64,000 bases of DNA from Isoetes taiwanensis (GCA_021234155.1 JAJEKV010000014.1:6401563-6465562); one strand, 5' to 3'; counted from the first letter of the stretch, positions 1 through 11,149 are shown. Translations and numbers: made by a program. Notes: generated by a model not told the origin, from the sequence alone.

Positions 1-862
1 CACATTCTATTATGCCAAGTTTTTAAAGATGCATACTAGGCATTTGTTCAAGATCAAAACCAAAAAGATTCCCAACTCTTTTACCAATAAACTTAACTTT
101 ATTTCCAAAGAGAATTTTACATTCAAGTTTCCCAAAAGTGACCTTATAATCAAGGTCAACCAACTGGCAAACAGAAATCAAATTTCTGACTAATCCAGGC
201 ACACACAAAACTTCTTTGAGTTTTACAGGTTTTCCTTCTAAATCAAATATTTCCAATACACCAATGTCTTCTATTCTTTGCAAGGTTCCATCTCCCAGCT
301 GCACATGTCCAGCTTCTTCCTTTTGCACTCCTTAAGCATTTTTGAATCACAATTCACGGTTTTCTCAACTCCTGAATCTATTATCAAGAATTTGTTACCC
401 TTTTTGTTCAAATCATTTGAAATAGACAAAATATGATTGTCCTTTACCTCTGTTGTTTCATCAATCTCCTCCTCTTGGACTGACTTTGATTCTTGTACAA
501 TGTTCATGGTTGGAATTCCTCTTTGGTTTGATCTTCCTCTTCCAAATCCTCCCCTTGTATTTTGTCCTCTTCCCCTTCCTCTGCCTTTTCCAAAATTCCC
601 TTTTGGACTCGGGCAGTTTACTGCTACATGACCTTTCCCATCACAATTATAACATCTAATAATTCTGCCCTCATTTGGACACTCAGCCTTAAGATGCCCA
701 TATTGGTTACAATTGTAACATGGCCCTAATTTTTCTTTATTGGTATTCACTCCTCTTTTCATTTTTCCAGCAAATAGGACCTCAGCAGAATTTTCTTCAT
801 CATCTAACTCAACTCCCTTTTGCGCAAATTCTGTTCTAATCATTTTGAACAAAGATGTTCTA
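1..862 (-). pseudogene. Ty1/copia gag-protease-integrase remnant (array unit 0)
   Basis: Coding remnant of the copia family whose fullest copy lies at 40,754-46,720. Read on the minus strand it has two CCHC zinc knuckles (CYNCNQYGHLKAEC and CYNCDGKGHVAVNC), a Gly/Arg-rich linker, and the protease motif IIDSG followed by V, where the unit-2 copy has A. It then runs towards the integrase and off the window edge. A single T missing near position 331, compared with the copy near 44,930, breaks the frame between the protease half and the next block. A 14-16-base gap near position 34 removes sequence present at 28,555. The right edge is a fusion: gag stops after its MIRTEF motif and joins the unit flank, giving a chimeric reading frame up to position 945. 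The element continues left of the window. Assignment as copia is secure; functionality is excluded. Confidence 0.9.
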
Positions 863-1440
863 ATCTTGAAATGTTCATGAGCAGATTTAAAGAGGGATTC
901 TTGTGGCATGTTATTTTTCATGTCAAGCTGCATTCTGCTGAACAATCAATTGTTTTTACATACATGTATTTTTTTGTACGTAATGCAAATTGTCCATGAG
1001 CAGATTTAAAGAGAGCTTCTTGTGGCATGTTGTTTTTCATGTCAAGCTGCATTCTGATGTGAATTACATCTTTGCTTTGCCGCTAAGTTTTGGGGTGGGG
1101 GGGTGCTAGAGTTTTATTGTTACTTTTCATAGACACCGGAATAAATTTGAGAGCATTTTGTCTTTCATGATGCGTATTAATGCTCCATGTTCCACTAATT
1201 TAGTCACAATAGAGGTCCTAAAGCGTTCCTGCAGGAAAATGATCAGATGAAGGTGCTAATTTTTGGGCCAGAGCAGAGTAGCAGTTTAGAACTGTAACCG
1301 GATGCAACAAGCGTGTATAAATGGATGAAAAATCTGGAGTCCAACATAAAATGAATCTTTATGGAGTCATTTAATTACCCAAATTATATGGATTTTCTTG
1401 ATGCTAACAATCTGATATGATCTAGGAGCGAGAGTTGCAT

Positions 1441-1808
1441 CAATGTTGTCCCGTACGCGTACCGTTCCGTACGTGTCGGACGTATTTTTTGAAAAAATAC
1501 GTATTTTATACAATACGTACTTAAAGTGCTTAAAATACGTTTTTTAAAAAAACTGAGAAAAAGCTTAAATATAACAAATTATGCAATATAAACACAAACA
1601 AACTGTTGGAAAGTTGGTTAGCATGTTTGTTTGCTATCTGGGAGGCCCAGGTTCGAATCCTAGTGGATGTAAATTGAGTCTGTTTGAGAAAACTGTGTCT
1701 GTTTTTTTGAAATAAGCATCAAGCGTATTTTTTAAAAAATACGTGTACCGTACGGTACGGGAGGGTACGTATGTATTTTTAAAAAATACGCGTATTTGAA
1801 CAACACTG
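1441..1808. mobile_element. Non-autonomous hAT-type MITE, 368 bp
   Basis: The element is bounded by an exact 8-bp target duplication AGTTGCAT (1,433-1,440 and 1,809-1,816). Unit 2 at about 31,610 holds the empty site with one AGTTGCAT. The termini are imperfect inverted repeats: CAATGTTGTCC at the left and, on the other strand, CAGTGTTGTTC at the right. Both ends are rich in short CGTACG/ATACG palindromes. An 8-bp duplication with short TIRs is the hAT signature; no transposase is encoded. It inserted after the tandem duplication because only copy 1 has it. Confidence 0.85.
1606..1672 (+). other. tRNA-like segment inside the hAT MITE
   Basis: A perfect RNA polymerase III B-box (GGTTCGAATCC, 1,650-1,660) lies about 30 bases downstream of an A-box-like stretch (TTGGTTAGCATGTTTG, from 1,614), the spacing of a tRNA gene. 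Acceptor-stem pairing is not convincing, so this is a pseudo-tRNA or SINE-derived promoter rather than a functional tRNA gene. Confidence 0.5.
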
Positions 1809-2399
1809 AGTTGCATGCATTTCATTTACAAGAGGGTGGGATACAATTTCATTTTATCCGAATTTCATTTTATGCTTAGGTGACACTTTGTGCTAGTTGT
1901 TTTCAGATATGGCATATGTACAAATATGACATAATAGTGTCTAAAAAATCTTGTCTGATTATAGGGGATCTTGATAAGTTGATTGCTAGTCATTGGTTTC
2001 ATTGGTAGTTATCTTCTATTCAATTCTTATTAGCAATACTAAACTACATTTGATGCAAGAGACATGCAACACACATACACAGGATCAAGAAAACTGTTCA
2101 AAAGTAACTGGACCTGTGTTATTAAATTCAATAGCTAACTAATACTTGAAGACTAGGCATTTGAGTTTTTAGGAGAAACTTGTTTCTTCGACTACAGTTC
2201 AAACGAACAAGAACATTCAATACCAATCAGATGGGAGATGTTGTATCCTCTATTGCACTATGTGTTTCATATATCATTAGCTTAGCTTCAGGTTCCCATT
2301 TACAACACAATTGCAAGAGCAACCCACAGTGCGCTAGCATATTATTTTTATCTATACAAGAATTTGTCGCGACGGCAGTCGCCGCCGCTAGTTTGTTCT

Positions 2400-2590
2400 T
2401 TCCAGTGGGTGCTTATGTGTGTAAGAGATTTAAGATGGTTTTGGACTGGCTATTTGGATTATGAGATTAACAATGGAGTAGGAGAATGCGTCTTAGATTT
2501 TCCAATTGCTTTGAAGTACGATATTTATAATGAAAAAGAAGTAGATAGCATATATAGTGTGTAACGTGGCACATCTTTGTAAGAAATCTA
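2400..2590 (+). repeat. Diverged local duplication (partner from 3,246)
   Basis: The block starting at the GTGGGTGCTTATGTGTG motif recurs in diverged form from 3,246. It is interrupted there by the Helentron-like element at 3,377 and resumes at 7,202. The same pair exists in unit 2 (32,200-32,390 and about 33,045-33,230, uninterrupted). The duplication therefore predates the array. No coding function is recognised. Confidence 0.6.
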
Positions 2591-2658
2591 AGAATTAAAA
2601 AAGTGTTCTTTACATTGGCAGTAGAGATAGGATTATTAAACTCCTCAGTGCATCTTGG

Positions 2659-2764
2659 AATAATAGTTGGCAAATACCTTTAGGCAAAACTTACTTTTTG
2701 TTGAGTTGAGGGATAATAGTTGGCAAATACCTTTAGGCAAAACTTACTTTTTGTTGAGTTGTTG
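2659..2764 (+). repeat. 53-bp tandem duplication
   Basis: Two adjacent near-identical 53-bp copies contain the motif TAATAGTTGGCAAATACC. The same pair is present in unit 2 around 32,457-32,562, so it predates the segmental duplication. Confidence 0.85.
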
Positions 2765-4239
2765 CTCAAATGGACACAACCATTGAGAAAATGTATTATT
2801 GCACAATAACATAACTCATTTATTGGTAGACAAACAATTTTGAGCCTAATCAATTTAGAAAGTGAAATTAAGAGTCCAAAAACTATAGACTGCCCTTATT
2901 TACCCATTGATACATGCCACGAAAGTGAAAAAATGACTAGAACTTTTCAGCAAAGTGAGTACACCAAAAAGAAGAACGGAAAAAAAAAAAGAGAATAAAG
3001 TTTTATGCCTCATTTTGAAAAGCTCATATGATGGGGTAGTTCTGAATTCTTTTATGTAATCTTCATGTTCAAGAGTTGAACCTTCATGATATTAAATCAA
3101 TTGACTCAGAACTTGGCAACGTTCTTTATGGAATGGAAGTCCTAGTACAAAGAAAATAATATTTGGAATCTTCTCTAGATAGTTCACCATAAGTCAACGT
3201 GAGTTTGTTGTCATCACATAACTTTTTTGCAACTCCCAGATTTCTAGTGGGTGCTTTGTGTAGGAGATTTAAGAGGATTTTGCACTATCTATTTGGTTTG
3301 CGAGATTGACAATGAGGTAGAAGAACATGTTTTAGATTTTTCAATTGTTTTGAAGTACTATATTGACAATGAAAAACAAGGTGCTGCGCACGGAGGGTTG
3401 CCCTCCATGGCCGGAGAGTGAAGTGGCTTAAGTTGTAGTTGTAGACAATAGAGTGTTTGAATCAAAATTGCTATTTTAAAACATTGACATTTTGTGAAGG
3501 TGATGGTACGCATTTGCATTACTAAGTTCTGCTTAGGTGTTGAGGTGTTGTTGGAGTAGGATGCAGTTGGACATATGGACTTTGGGGTTTGAGTGCAAGG
3601 TATTGGTGCTTGGTATGGAACTAGGATGGCAGAAGCATAAGGAAGGAAGGAAGGAAGTGTAATAAACGAGAGAATGGATGTACATGTTTTGTGAAGTGGC
3701 TTAAATCGTAGTTGAAAGTTATGTTTTGACATTTTATTGAAATTGGTACTTTTAGACAATAGAGTACTTGAAACCATGAGTTTATTAATAGGATGATATA
3801 CATTGGAGTACTTGATAGTTGATAACATACGAAACAATTTATGAAGAATCGAAATAGAGGAACAAGAGACTGAGGGTGGGTGTGTGCAAAAGATGTTAAG
3901 AATTATGAATTGTTTTGCATGTGAATTTTGTTTAGGGTATGAAGGAAGAATTCAATACTTTAAATTGAAGAAGGTTGCTAAGAATTTAATAGCATGGAAT
4001 ACATGGAAGTTGCAAGCAAAGTAAAGCTGTTTAAAAATATGAAGGGATGACTTTGTGCATGCACATTATTTCATGTAGCTTCTTTAGCATGTATGCTCTT
4101 GCACTCCAACAATTTACCATTGTCATGAGATGTCTTAGCCAGCTTGTCCTTACAGTCCACAAGCATATATACATTTGCACTGCAAAGACGCGCCAGGAAG
4201 AAGGCAAAACGAGTTGAGTTTATGTTTGCAAAATAATAC

Positions 4240-5045
4240 TAGGGGTGCAAAAACAAGACCGTATAACACTCATGTCGAAAGTTGGATTGTCAATCATGAA
4301 TGTTTTTGGTGACAAATCAGGTGAATGCTCTAGTGGATGTGCTCTTAAAGCTTCCATCCAGTTTTCAATGTCCTTTTCTTTTGAGCTTGATGTTATAACG
4401 CAAGCTACATGCAAGACACTTTGAAACTCATCAAATACCAGCAAATTGTACAGAGGATACTGCACCAGATAGTGCCGTTGATTCAAAATTATTAAATGTA
4501 TAAGGCTTATGAACTCTTAAATGCATTCTTTTTTAACGAATCAACGTTTCACAGTAGAATCTCACCTTAATATCTTTTGTCCCAAATGTGGAGTCACATG
4601 TTATACCATTGTGGCCATACTGAATAAGCATCTCTCATTGCTAGATGGCCTGAATTCCCAAAGTGAATGGACTTAGACAAGCATCACAGTCCTCATAAAA
4701 AAATATCATATCTTTATTTTGCTCTCTCCATAGTCGAACATTTTCCTCGTCATTAAGATGTAATTGGAATGTGCCTTCTTGCACTTTTCGGGGAAGGTTA
4801 AATACATCCTTGGAATGTAGGTGGTCATTTCTGTTTAAAGAAGCAGCATCTCTTGTCTGTCTTTCTCGAATGACTTTGATATGTGCATCTAAAATTTCTA
4901 ATGCAGGTAGACCTACATAGAGCGTTGACAAAACATATTGCCTAAGTGTGTCAAATATCCTAGGTGCTAGCATTGGCCGCATCCCTAAGACACTTGCATT
5001 TAACCTCCCATGACAAGGCTGTGTGTTTTTGTCAACATGCAAAAC
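4240..5045 (-). pseudogene. Captured fragment of a SWIM/MULE-transposase-type (FAR1-related) gene
   Basis: Two exons are visible. Exon 4,567-5,045 opens after an AG acceptor with LHVDKNTQPCHGR and contains the DMIFFYEDCD and FTLGIQ motifs. It then has two in-frame stops (TAG, TGA) before GITCDSTFGTKDIK and a GTGAG donor. Exon 4,240-4,459 opens after GCAG with YPLYNLLVFDEFQ and contains WMEAL and FMIDNPTFD. This order matches the MULE-transposase-derived domain of plant SWIM zinc-finger proteins, in which the DSxFGT and TLLVFD motifs surround a catalytic Asp. The SWIM finger itself is absent. Retained intron borders show capture at DNA level. It lies inside Helentron-like element A and is a broken passenger. 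Confidence 0.65.
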
Positions 5046-6626
5046 CTGCTGATATGAGATGGGTGTAACATTCAGATGCAGATATAAACAGTTTACTGCA
5101 AAATGACATTGAAATACACCTCGCTGGCTGATGCTTTAAAATGTACATACAGCATAGATGTCTCTGCCACCTCAGAAATGGATGTTTTACAATTCAGACC
5201 AAGGGGCTCTTTTATTGCAGCTTGCACTTGCCAAAGATGGCAAATTCTAAATGGTTATGATGGCACTGCACAAGTACAGGCAGTTGTAAGCCTGTAGAAA
5301 ACTTCAAGGCAATGTTCAGTAGTATGAGCAGGGCAAGTGCAGCTTGTTTACAAACTTCAGAAAGAAGGCTTAAAACAGTCTTCTCGTCAATGGTACAAAA
5401 CCATCCACAAATAAATAAAATATTGGAATTTCGTCAAACATAGATTACCACAAGTGCATGAGAAGAAATTACCATAAGTACATGTGAAGAAGTTAAAGCA
5501 TGTGGTTTATCATTGACCCAAGCATGTCCAAATCAGCAGGTGACATGACAAGGACATATGTCGTTCAAACAAACTGGTCTTTGTAAAAGTCCACGCTAGC
5601 TAGGGCGTAGATCCTGCATTGAGAATGATAATGTCAACAATACAGTGCAATGCATATAGTTGGCGAGTTTTCTAAGCACAGCCTTATGCTACTGGCGAAG
5701 ATCTCAAAGTTTAGAAAGACAATAAATGGAAATTTCAGAAGAACATGACCAGCCTAATACTTTTCATACTGAGTCCTTGCCCCAAGTGCATAATATGCTC
5801 CAAGTGCTGGATCTAGAAATATTCTTAGAATAGTCCTTTCTTGATGGATCTTTCAATACAAAATTTAATTGCAAGAATAGAACATGCTTTCCGTATTCCA
5901 TGTGAGATGCTACCTTTTGAAGTGCTTGTATAAACTACCGACTAACAACTTGCACAAGGCTATGCTTCAGGCACTACATAGCATAGGCTGTGCAGCATCT
6001 TATACCTTAGCATCTTATACCTTACGAGTGAGCATCATACTCCTGTATACAATTCAGGCCTTATTTCATAATCCATGCAAGATTATGAAGTGTAGTGTCA
6101 ATCTACATTACATCGCAGTAGAGGCATGTACTAAGTATTCTAAAGCAAAAACGATAATGTGAAAGAAGATGGCATAAGGAAAACAACATAACGATATATC
6201 TAATTGAAAGAACAGGGAACAGGGGGCGTAGAATCTTGCTAACTCCACTGGTCATGCCTAAAAAGGTTAAATCACTTAACCCATGATCAGTTGAGGCATG
6301 CAATTCCCTACTGATTTGCCTTTACCCACCACTGATGACTGTATGATGAAAGGCCTCCAAATCTTGTATGCATGCAAGATGAAGCAGCCAAAAACCAAAT
6401 GGGAGCAAACACTCAAACAGAATAGTTCATCATCCGATGCACAAAAATACGAAAAAATGTCCTGAACTCAAACAAAAGTCAACCTTTTTCCTAAAATCTA
6501 TGCTGCCTAGAGTTTACATTGACCCTAGAGCTCAGTAAAGGACGCTAAAGGGAAGAACAAAAGGTATGCACTTCTACAAAAGATATGCACTTACTAATAA
6601 ACTCCTTGCCCTCATTTCTGTTGGGC

Positions 6627-7049
6627 ATGGATCTGTTCGATCTTCTACCGGAAGTTCTGATAAGCGACATCTTTTTAAAGATAGCCTGCGTAAAGGAGCT
6701 GGCAAAGTGCAGCGTTGTGTGCAAGCGGTTCAAGCAGCTATGCAACACAACGGAGAAGCTGGATTTTATGTGCATAACAAACAGAAAAAACAAGGAAAGT
6801 ATCATGGTAAAGGTGCTTGCCTCTAATCCTGATAGGCATTTGCGAGGCCTCGAAGCGGCAGCATGTCTATTCCCGCCCCCTCTGTTTTTCAAAGCGCCAT
6901 GCCTTCAAAATCTGGTGCTTCTCAAGCTTGTAAGCTGCAATGTTCCGTCCATTTGTTCTGGCATGCCCCATCTCCGAACCTGCATCCTCCTCAACGTATC
7001 CATCAGTAGATGTTCCGGCATTTTGGAGTGTTCTGGAGCTACAAGTTAA
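6627..7049 (+). pseudogene. F-box gene fragment carried by element A
   Basis: From the ATG at 6,627 (MDLFDLLPEVLISDIFLKIA) the first 40 residues match an F-box, including LPEVLISDIF and CSVVCKRFKQL. These families bind SKP1 and recruit substrates to SCF ubiquitin ligases. The frame continues with Leu-rich sequence (CLQNLVLLKLVSC) resembling the start of LRR/FBD-type F-box proteins and stops at 7,047 after 140 codons, short for such proteins. It ends about 150 bp inside the element terminus, so it is probably a captured 5' exon rather than a complete gene. Expression is unknown. Confidence 0.6.
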
Positions 7050-8773
7050 CCGGTTTCCAGAGGGGCTCCCCTGCAACATAAATGACCGAGCATTTACCGC
7101 CAACAGTGGGTTTTTAGCAGTCATTAGCATATCCCATGTATATACTGGCATATACTTAAAATACACATAAACAAGGGTTTGCCCCCTTAGGGGCAACCCA
7201 AAAAGTAAATAGCATATGCAATATATAATGGGGCACAGCTCTGTAAAAAATTTAAGTCAATTTTAAACTAACTATTTTGTCGAGTAAAGTCTTGCATTCA
7301 GAAGACCAAGCAATTTAGAAGACTAAGCAATATGTTTGATTCCTTAGTGATATTTTCTCTTTTTCTATTCATGTACTCATTTTGTATGGCGATAACATGT
7401 AATAGTTGGAGAATCTATATTGCTTTTTCTTGGTAGTTGCTTGATCTGTGCTTCGGCCTGTTTGTGCTATTTTGTCCATGTATATATTCACAGCAAACTT
7501 CATGGTGTTTCCATCTTTTCTAACGAAGGACTGGCATGCATTCTCGTTTGAGAATGTTGCATCAAAGTGAAACCTCCATAACATCCATGAACATGGAATA
7601 TAAGAGTCGTCTACATATATTGTGATAAATTCAAGATGACTTTAACCTAGATATTTTCTCCTCCATGTATTTATTCACAACACACTTCCATGCTATTTTC
7701 ATCTTTCCTATTGAGAGTTGGGCACACCATCAAATTGCTTTATATTATGAGAATAAGCATCCCCATCTTGCCATGCACTTTGTCGTGCTTTCAAAATGAC
7801 TCCCATACAAAAACTCTCCATTAAGATGTACTTCGTGAGAATTGTGATACAAAAAAACTCTCTATAAGATTGTACTTCCATAAGAATTGTGCTCGAGGAT
7901 CTTCAAGTCTAGCATTCTTCTGAAATACCATGCAAACACTTGTGATGAATACATCTCTACTGGCTAGCATCCTTCTGAAAGCCCATGCAAAGGCTCTGAT
8001 GAACACATTTGTGATGAACACATTTCTATTGGCTAGTTTATAAGTCATATAAATGCTTTTGTCCTAATGGCAGGGTGAAGTAATTATTGTACTCAAATGA
8101 GTCGCTCAGTTCTAAGATCTACATGGGTTAGAATTTTAGCCTGACTGCCATAATGCAAACAAATGCGAATTCTAGTTTATGCTCCTATAATTAACTTATA
8201 TCACCTGTGTGGAAGATGTAGATGAAAGGAGATCAAAATAGAGAATGGTATAATCACTTACATAGTCGCTGGTACCTTAATTAGGTATACTCAAAGAAAA
8301 GCAACAGATTCTGAAGTTATTAATAACAAAAACAACATTCTGACAACAATCAAGCTTTTTAGAGTTAGCATAATTTCTCTTTGAGAACTAACATGCCGTT
8401 GCAAGTGGAAGATAAGCACCATGTTTGAAAGCATCACAATTTAAAAACATAACATCCCCAGAAGCAAAATTATGCATGAAGGAAGATGAATGTAGATTTG
8501 ATTTTACCTATAATTGCAACAGTAGGAATGCCTTGCAGTGCATGTAGCACCTCTAAATTTTAGCAACTGCTTGTCAAAACTTGGCTTCGCAACACTGCTG
8601 GGGATATCTTGCAACGCACGTAAAGCCTCTAAATTTTAGCTTAGTGCTTGTCAAATTCGTTTCCCTAACCTGTGAAACAGAAATCCAACAGAATCTAAGA
8701 ACCAAAAAAAGGCCCAGGTAACGTGTAAGGAAAACAACAGTGCTAATGGGAAATAAAAACTGTTTGACAGTGC

Positions 8774-8997
8774 CTAGCTGCAAGTAATAAACGATAGGGC
8801 GAAATTACGATAGGGCGAATAGTGCGCAAGGGCGGTAGGAACAGCAGGAGGAAGTGCAGCCTTTTTAACAAATTTCTTGGGCTTTTTCGTAGTGGATTTT
8901 TTAACAGATTTGGGTTTCCAAACCTTGGCCTTCCTAGCAGAAGGCTTGACGCCTTTGGTTTTGCAACTTTGGCACACTTAGCTTTGGCAGGCTTTGC
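8774..8997 (-). pseudogene. Linker histone H1 C-terminal tail remnant, copy 1
   Basis: After a good splice acceptor (TTTTGTTCCAG, ending at 8,998) the minus strand encodes AKPAKAKCAKVAKPK. In the next frame over it encodes VKPSARKAKVWKPKSVKK and TTKKPKKFVKKAALPP. The Lys/Ala/Pro composition with PAKAK/VAKPK repeats is typical of plant H1 C-terminal domains. The frame change between the two halves and the absence of a globular domain show it is a remnant. It is duplicated at 39,857-40,082. Composition rather than alignment supports the call. Confidence 0.55.
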
Positions 8998-10131
8998 CTG
9001 GAACAAAATTTTCGGTTATAACATATAATAAAATTTAGGCTTCGATTGCTCCATCCATATAAACGACAGTCAGTGACATTGAGCTTCACACCTGCACAAG
9101 CCGAATATGACTGGGTAGGCTTATCTGTAAATTCTCAATTCAAGTTGAGAAAATAGAGAACCGAAGGACATCTCAGCTAAATCCAATCTGTATTTTATGT
9201 ACACCTCTGTATTTTTGGCTGATAGTGTGAAAAAACCTCTGAATTTCAGTCCGGAAACATCAATCTCTCCTTCTCAGAAGCGAAGGCTATCCAGTTAAGG
9301 AAATTCAAGATTGCGAACTAGCTACAACTTGATTTCGACGTCCCATCCACTAAAATAAGTTAAAACTCTCCAATCCAGTCAAGAATAAACCAATAGCACT
9401 GCGCCCTTATTGCACTGCGCCCTTACCTCTAAAAGGCCTTCCTGACTTGCCACAAATGCCACACAAACGGGTCTAATGCATGCATCAAAGTGAAGCTGAT
9501 TAATCAGAATGAACCTCGTGCCAATTTTTTTTGGCATCTATAGGAGGAAAACACTTTCTATTGCAATATAATCTAACCCATTGTTTCTAAATATACATTG
9601 AAAATGGATCCATGGCAAAGAGCAGTGATGTCGTACAATTCAGAATTCTGGGATCTGCGGCAAAATTCTGGATTCTGGCGACCTAAGTTATTGGAGGGTC
9701 GTTGCCTACAACCACCAAAGCATTCGCAGAACAAATAAATCCTTAAAAAAAGGATTGGCCGCCCTTTCATTAAGAAGCATCAAGCTCTTTGTGTTTGTAT
9801 CTCATGCTTTTTCCCGGTGAAATTGAAGACCCTGCTTCGGCTTACATAACTAACATTTCTTTAACCCTACTTCGAGCTTACACGCCTTGATCTCAGCAGC
9901 TTACATTTGGCTTTTATATACCAGGCCGAAGAATACGCTGGAAACTTCCAGAAGGTGAACGGAGGTTTTGAAACAAAGTTCCTACAGCACACGAAAGTTC
10001 CAGAAAGAGCTACCTCCTTCCAATTTTTTTATGTGTTGACACGTGTTTAATTTAGATCATAATCTTCTATAGAAAATACATATAGGTAAGCTGCCCCCTT
10101 ACCTCCCACATTAGAATTATATATTAGAGAT

Positions 10132-10260
10132 AAGTATGTCACGTGTCAATATTTTATTGGTTACAAAATCATATTAAAAACTTACTTTTTTTATTTATAA
10201 GTATGTCACGTGTCAATATTTTATTGGTTAAAAAAAATCATCTTAAAAACTCACCTTGTT
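10132..10260 (+). repeat. 67-bp tandem repeat with CACGTG and inverted CCAAT motifs
   Basis: Two copies, starting at 10,132 and 10,199, each contain GTCACGTGTCAATATT followed by TTATTGGTTA. They combine a G-box core (CACGTG) with an inverted CCAAT box. The pair is conserved in unit 2 (40,470-40,600). A promoter role is possible but no gene start is identified nearby. Confidence 0.6.
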
Positions 10261-10415
10261 TTTTTTTACATGTTATAATATTGCTTTTTATATCTTTTTA
10301 TTTGAGGAAAACAATAGCTAGATTTTAATAATGCACGTGGTTTTTTGTAAGTTAAAAGGGCCATAGTAGTTTTTTTTTTTAGTTTTTGCAAAACCAACAC
10401 TTGAAACGATGTGTC

Positions 10416-11042
10416 TGAAGAAAGAATAGGACTATGATATCAACTAGATATAGACAATTCAAAGATAAAATTGAATGTCTATATCATCAACATAGTTTGC
10501 TCATCAAATAATTATACAATGGTCTTCAAGTTTAAAGATTTAAAGGTAAATCTTTAACCATTGAGTTGCTACAGTAACTCGAGCACTGTACCTAAGGTAA
10601 TACTGACTAAACTTGATCAGCCCAAGCACTTCCGAAATCGCATTGGGAACACCTGCAAATCAACCATTCAAAGCACACCATACATTAGATCCTTCTTTCG
10701 TGTTTTAAGGTCCAGCCCCGGCCGCTATGGCGAGCCGAACGATTCCCCTTTGCCGGATCAAGCAAGTTTCCTTTTTTGAAACGCTAATTCCCTCCAACGT
10801 GAAATATCCCACATTCATAGTTCTCCCAAAACGACGTTCCTTTTTTTTTTTTTTTAAATATGGCAGACCATTATGCAACCTTGAGTTTAAAATCTTCAAC
10901 CAAAATTTGAACCTAGGTAAGCTCGACCTTTTCACCCTAGGACTTAATCAACTAGGTCATACTTCCAACTGTGATTTGGTGTTTAAACATATCCAGCTCA
11001 AACCAGCTCAAATGAGAAATATTACATGATCACTTAACAACA
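10416..11042 (-). repeat. Copia LTR of unit 1 (3' LTR, element sense)
   Basis: The sequence starts TG after the target sequence GTGTC (10,411-10,415) and ends CA at 11,042, co-linear with the LTR pair at 40,754-41,378 and 46,102-46,720. The purine tract complement TTTCCCCCTTCA follows directly, as expected for a 3' LTR of a minus-strand element. A SINE-like block is embedded in it. The matching 5' LTR was lost at the tandem-duplication junction near 29,390. Confidence 0.9.
10841..10960 (-). mobile_element. tRNA-derived SINE-like block inside the copia LTR
   Basis: On the minus strand it starts GACCTAGTTGATTAAG (A-box-like), has a B-box-like AGGTTCAAATT about 40 bases later, and ends in a 15-base A-tail (T-run 10,841-10,855). 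All three copia LTRs contain it (about 41,180-41,300 and 46,513-46,641), so it was part of the LTR before this copia inserted. No clear target duplication remains. Confidence 0.5.
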
Positions 11043-11149
11043 TTTCCCCCTTCATGTAATATTTCTTTACTGCTACAGTGAATCAAATCTTTTAACTCCT
11101 GAAACCTGTATACTGGTAATACTTTAGTCATGATGTCTGCTATTTGCTC

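Larger units (their letters stand above)
3377..7199 (-). mobile_element. Helentron-like (Helitron2-type) non-autonomous element A
   Basis: The empty site is preserved in unit 2 (about 33,167), where GACAATG is followed by eight A and GTAAATAGC. On its sense (minus) strand the element begins GGGTTGCCCC after a run of T. It ends with the inverted subterminal repeat GGGCAACCC, an 11-nt hairpin GTGC-GCA-GCAC and terminal CTTG, followed by T. The filled site has two more T than the empty site, as for element B. Subterminal inverted repeats plus a short 3' hairpin and T-T insertion are the published hallmarks of Helentron/HINE elements. No Rep/helicase is present. It carries pieces of at least two unrelated plant genes (4,240-5,045 and 6,627-7,049). 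Of the remaining interior, 3,380-4,200 and 5,050-6,600 hold no gene I recognise. Confidence 0.72.
863..10415. repeat. Tandem-array flank, copy 1 (paralogue of 29,391-40,753)
   Basis: This stretch is nearly identical, in the same order and orientation, to 29,391-40,753 once unit-specific insertions are removed. Matching blocks are 863-1,440 with 29,391-29,645 plus 31,286-31,617; 1,817-3,376 with 31,618-33,165; 7,200-8,360 with 33,176-34,344; 8,361-9,075 with 39,442-40,157; and 9,824-10,415 with 40,158-40,753. Positions 9,076-9,823 are absent from copy 2. It starts with two diverged copies of a 62-bp module (876-938 and 995-1,056). Apart from the listed elements and the H1 remnant I see no conserved gene in it. 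An ORF of 71 codons (7,369-7,584, minus) is preserved in both copies but I do not recognise it. Confidence 0.85.

Noticed and set aside
1606-1672. Functional tRNA gene
   Set aside because: The B-box is perfect but acceptor and anticodon stems do not pair convincingly and it is embedded in a MITE.
3358-3837. 159-codon ORF at the start of element A
   Set aside because: Crosses the element boundary and has Ser/Thr/Phe-rich composition typical of antisense AT-rich DNA.
8743-9006. Intact small basic protein gene
   Set aside because: The two frames carrying H1-like sequence are offset and the downstream residues are low-complexity; best read as an H1 tail remnant.
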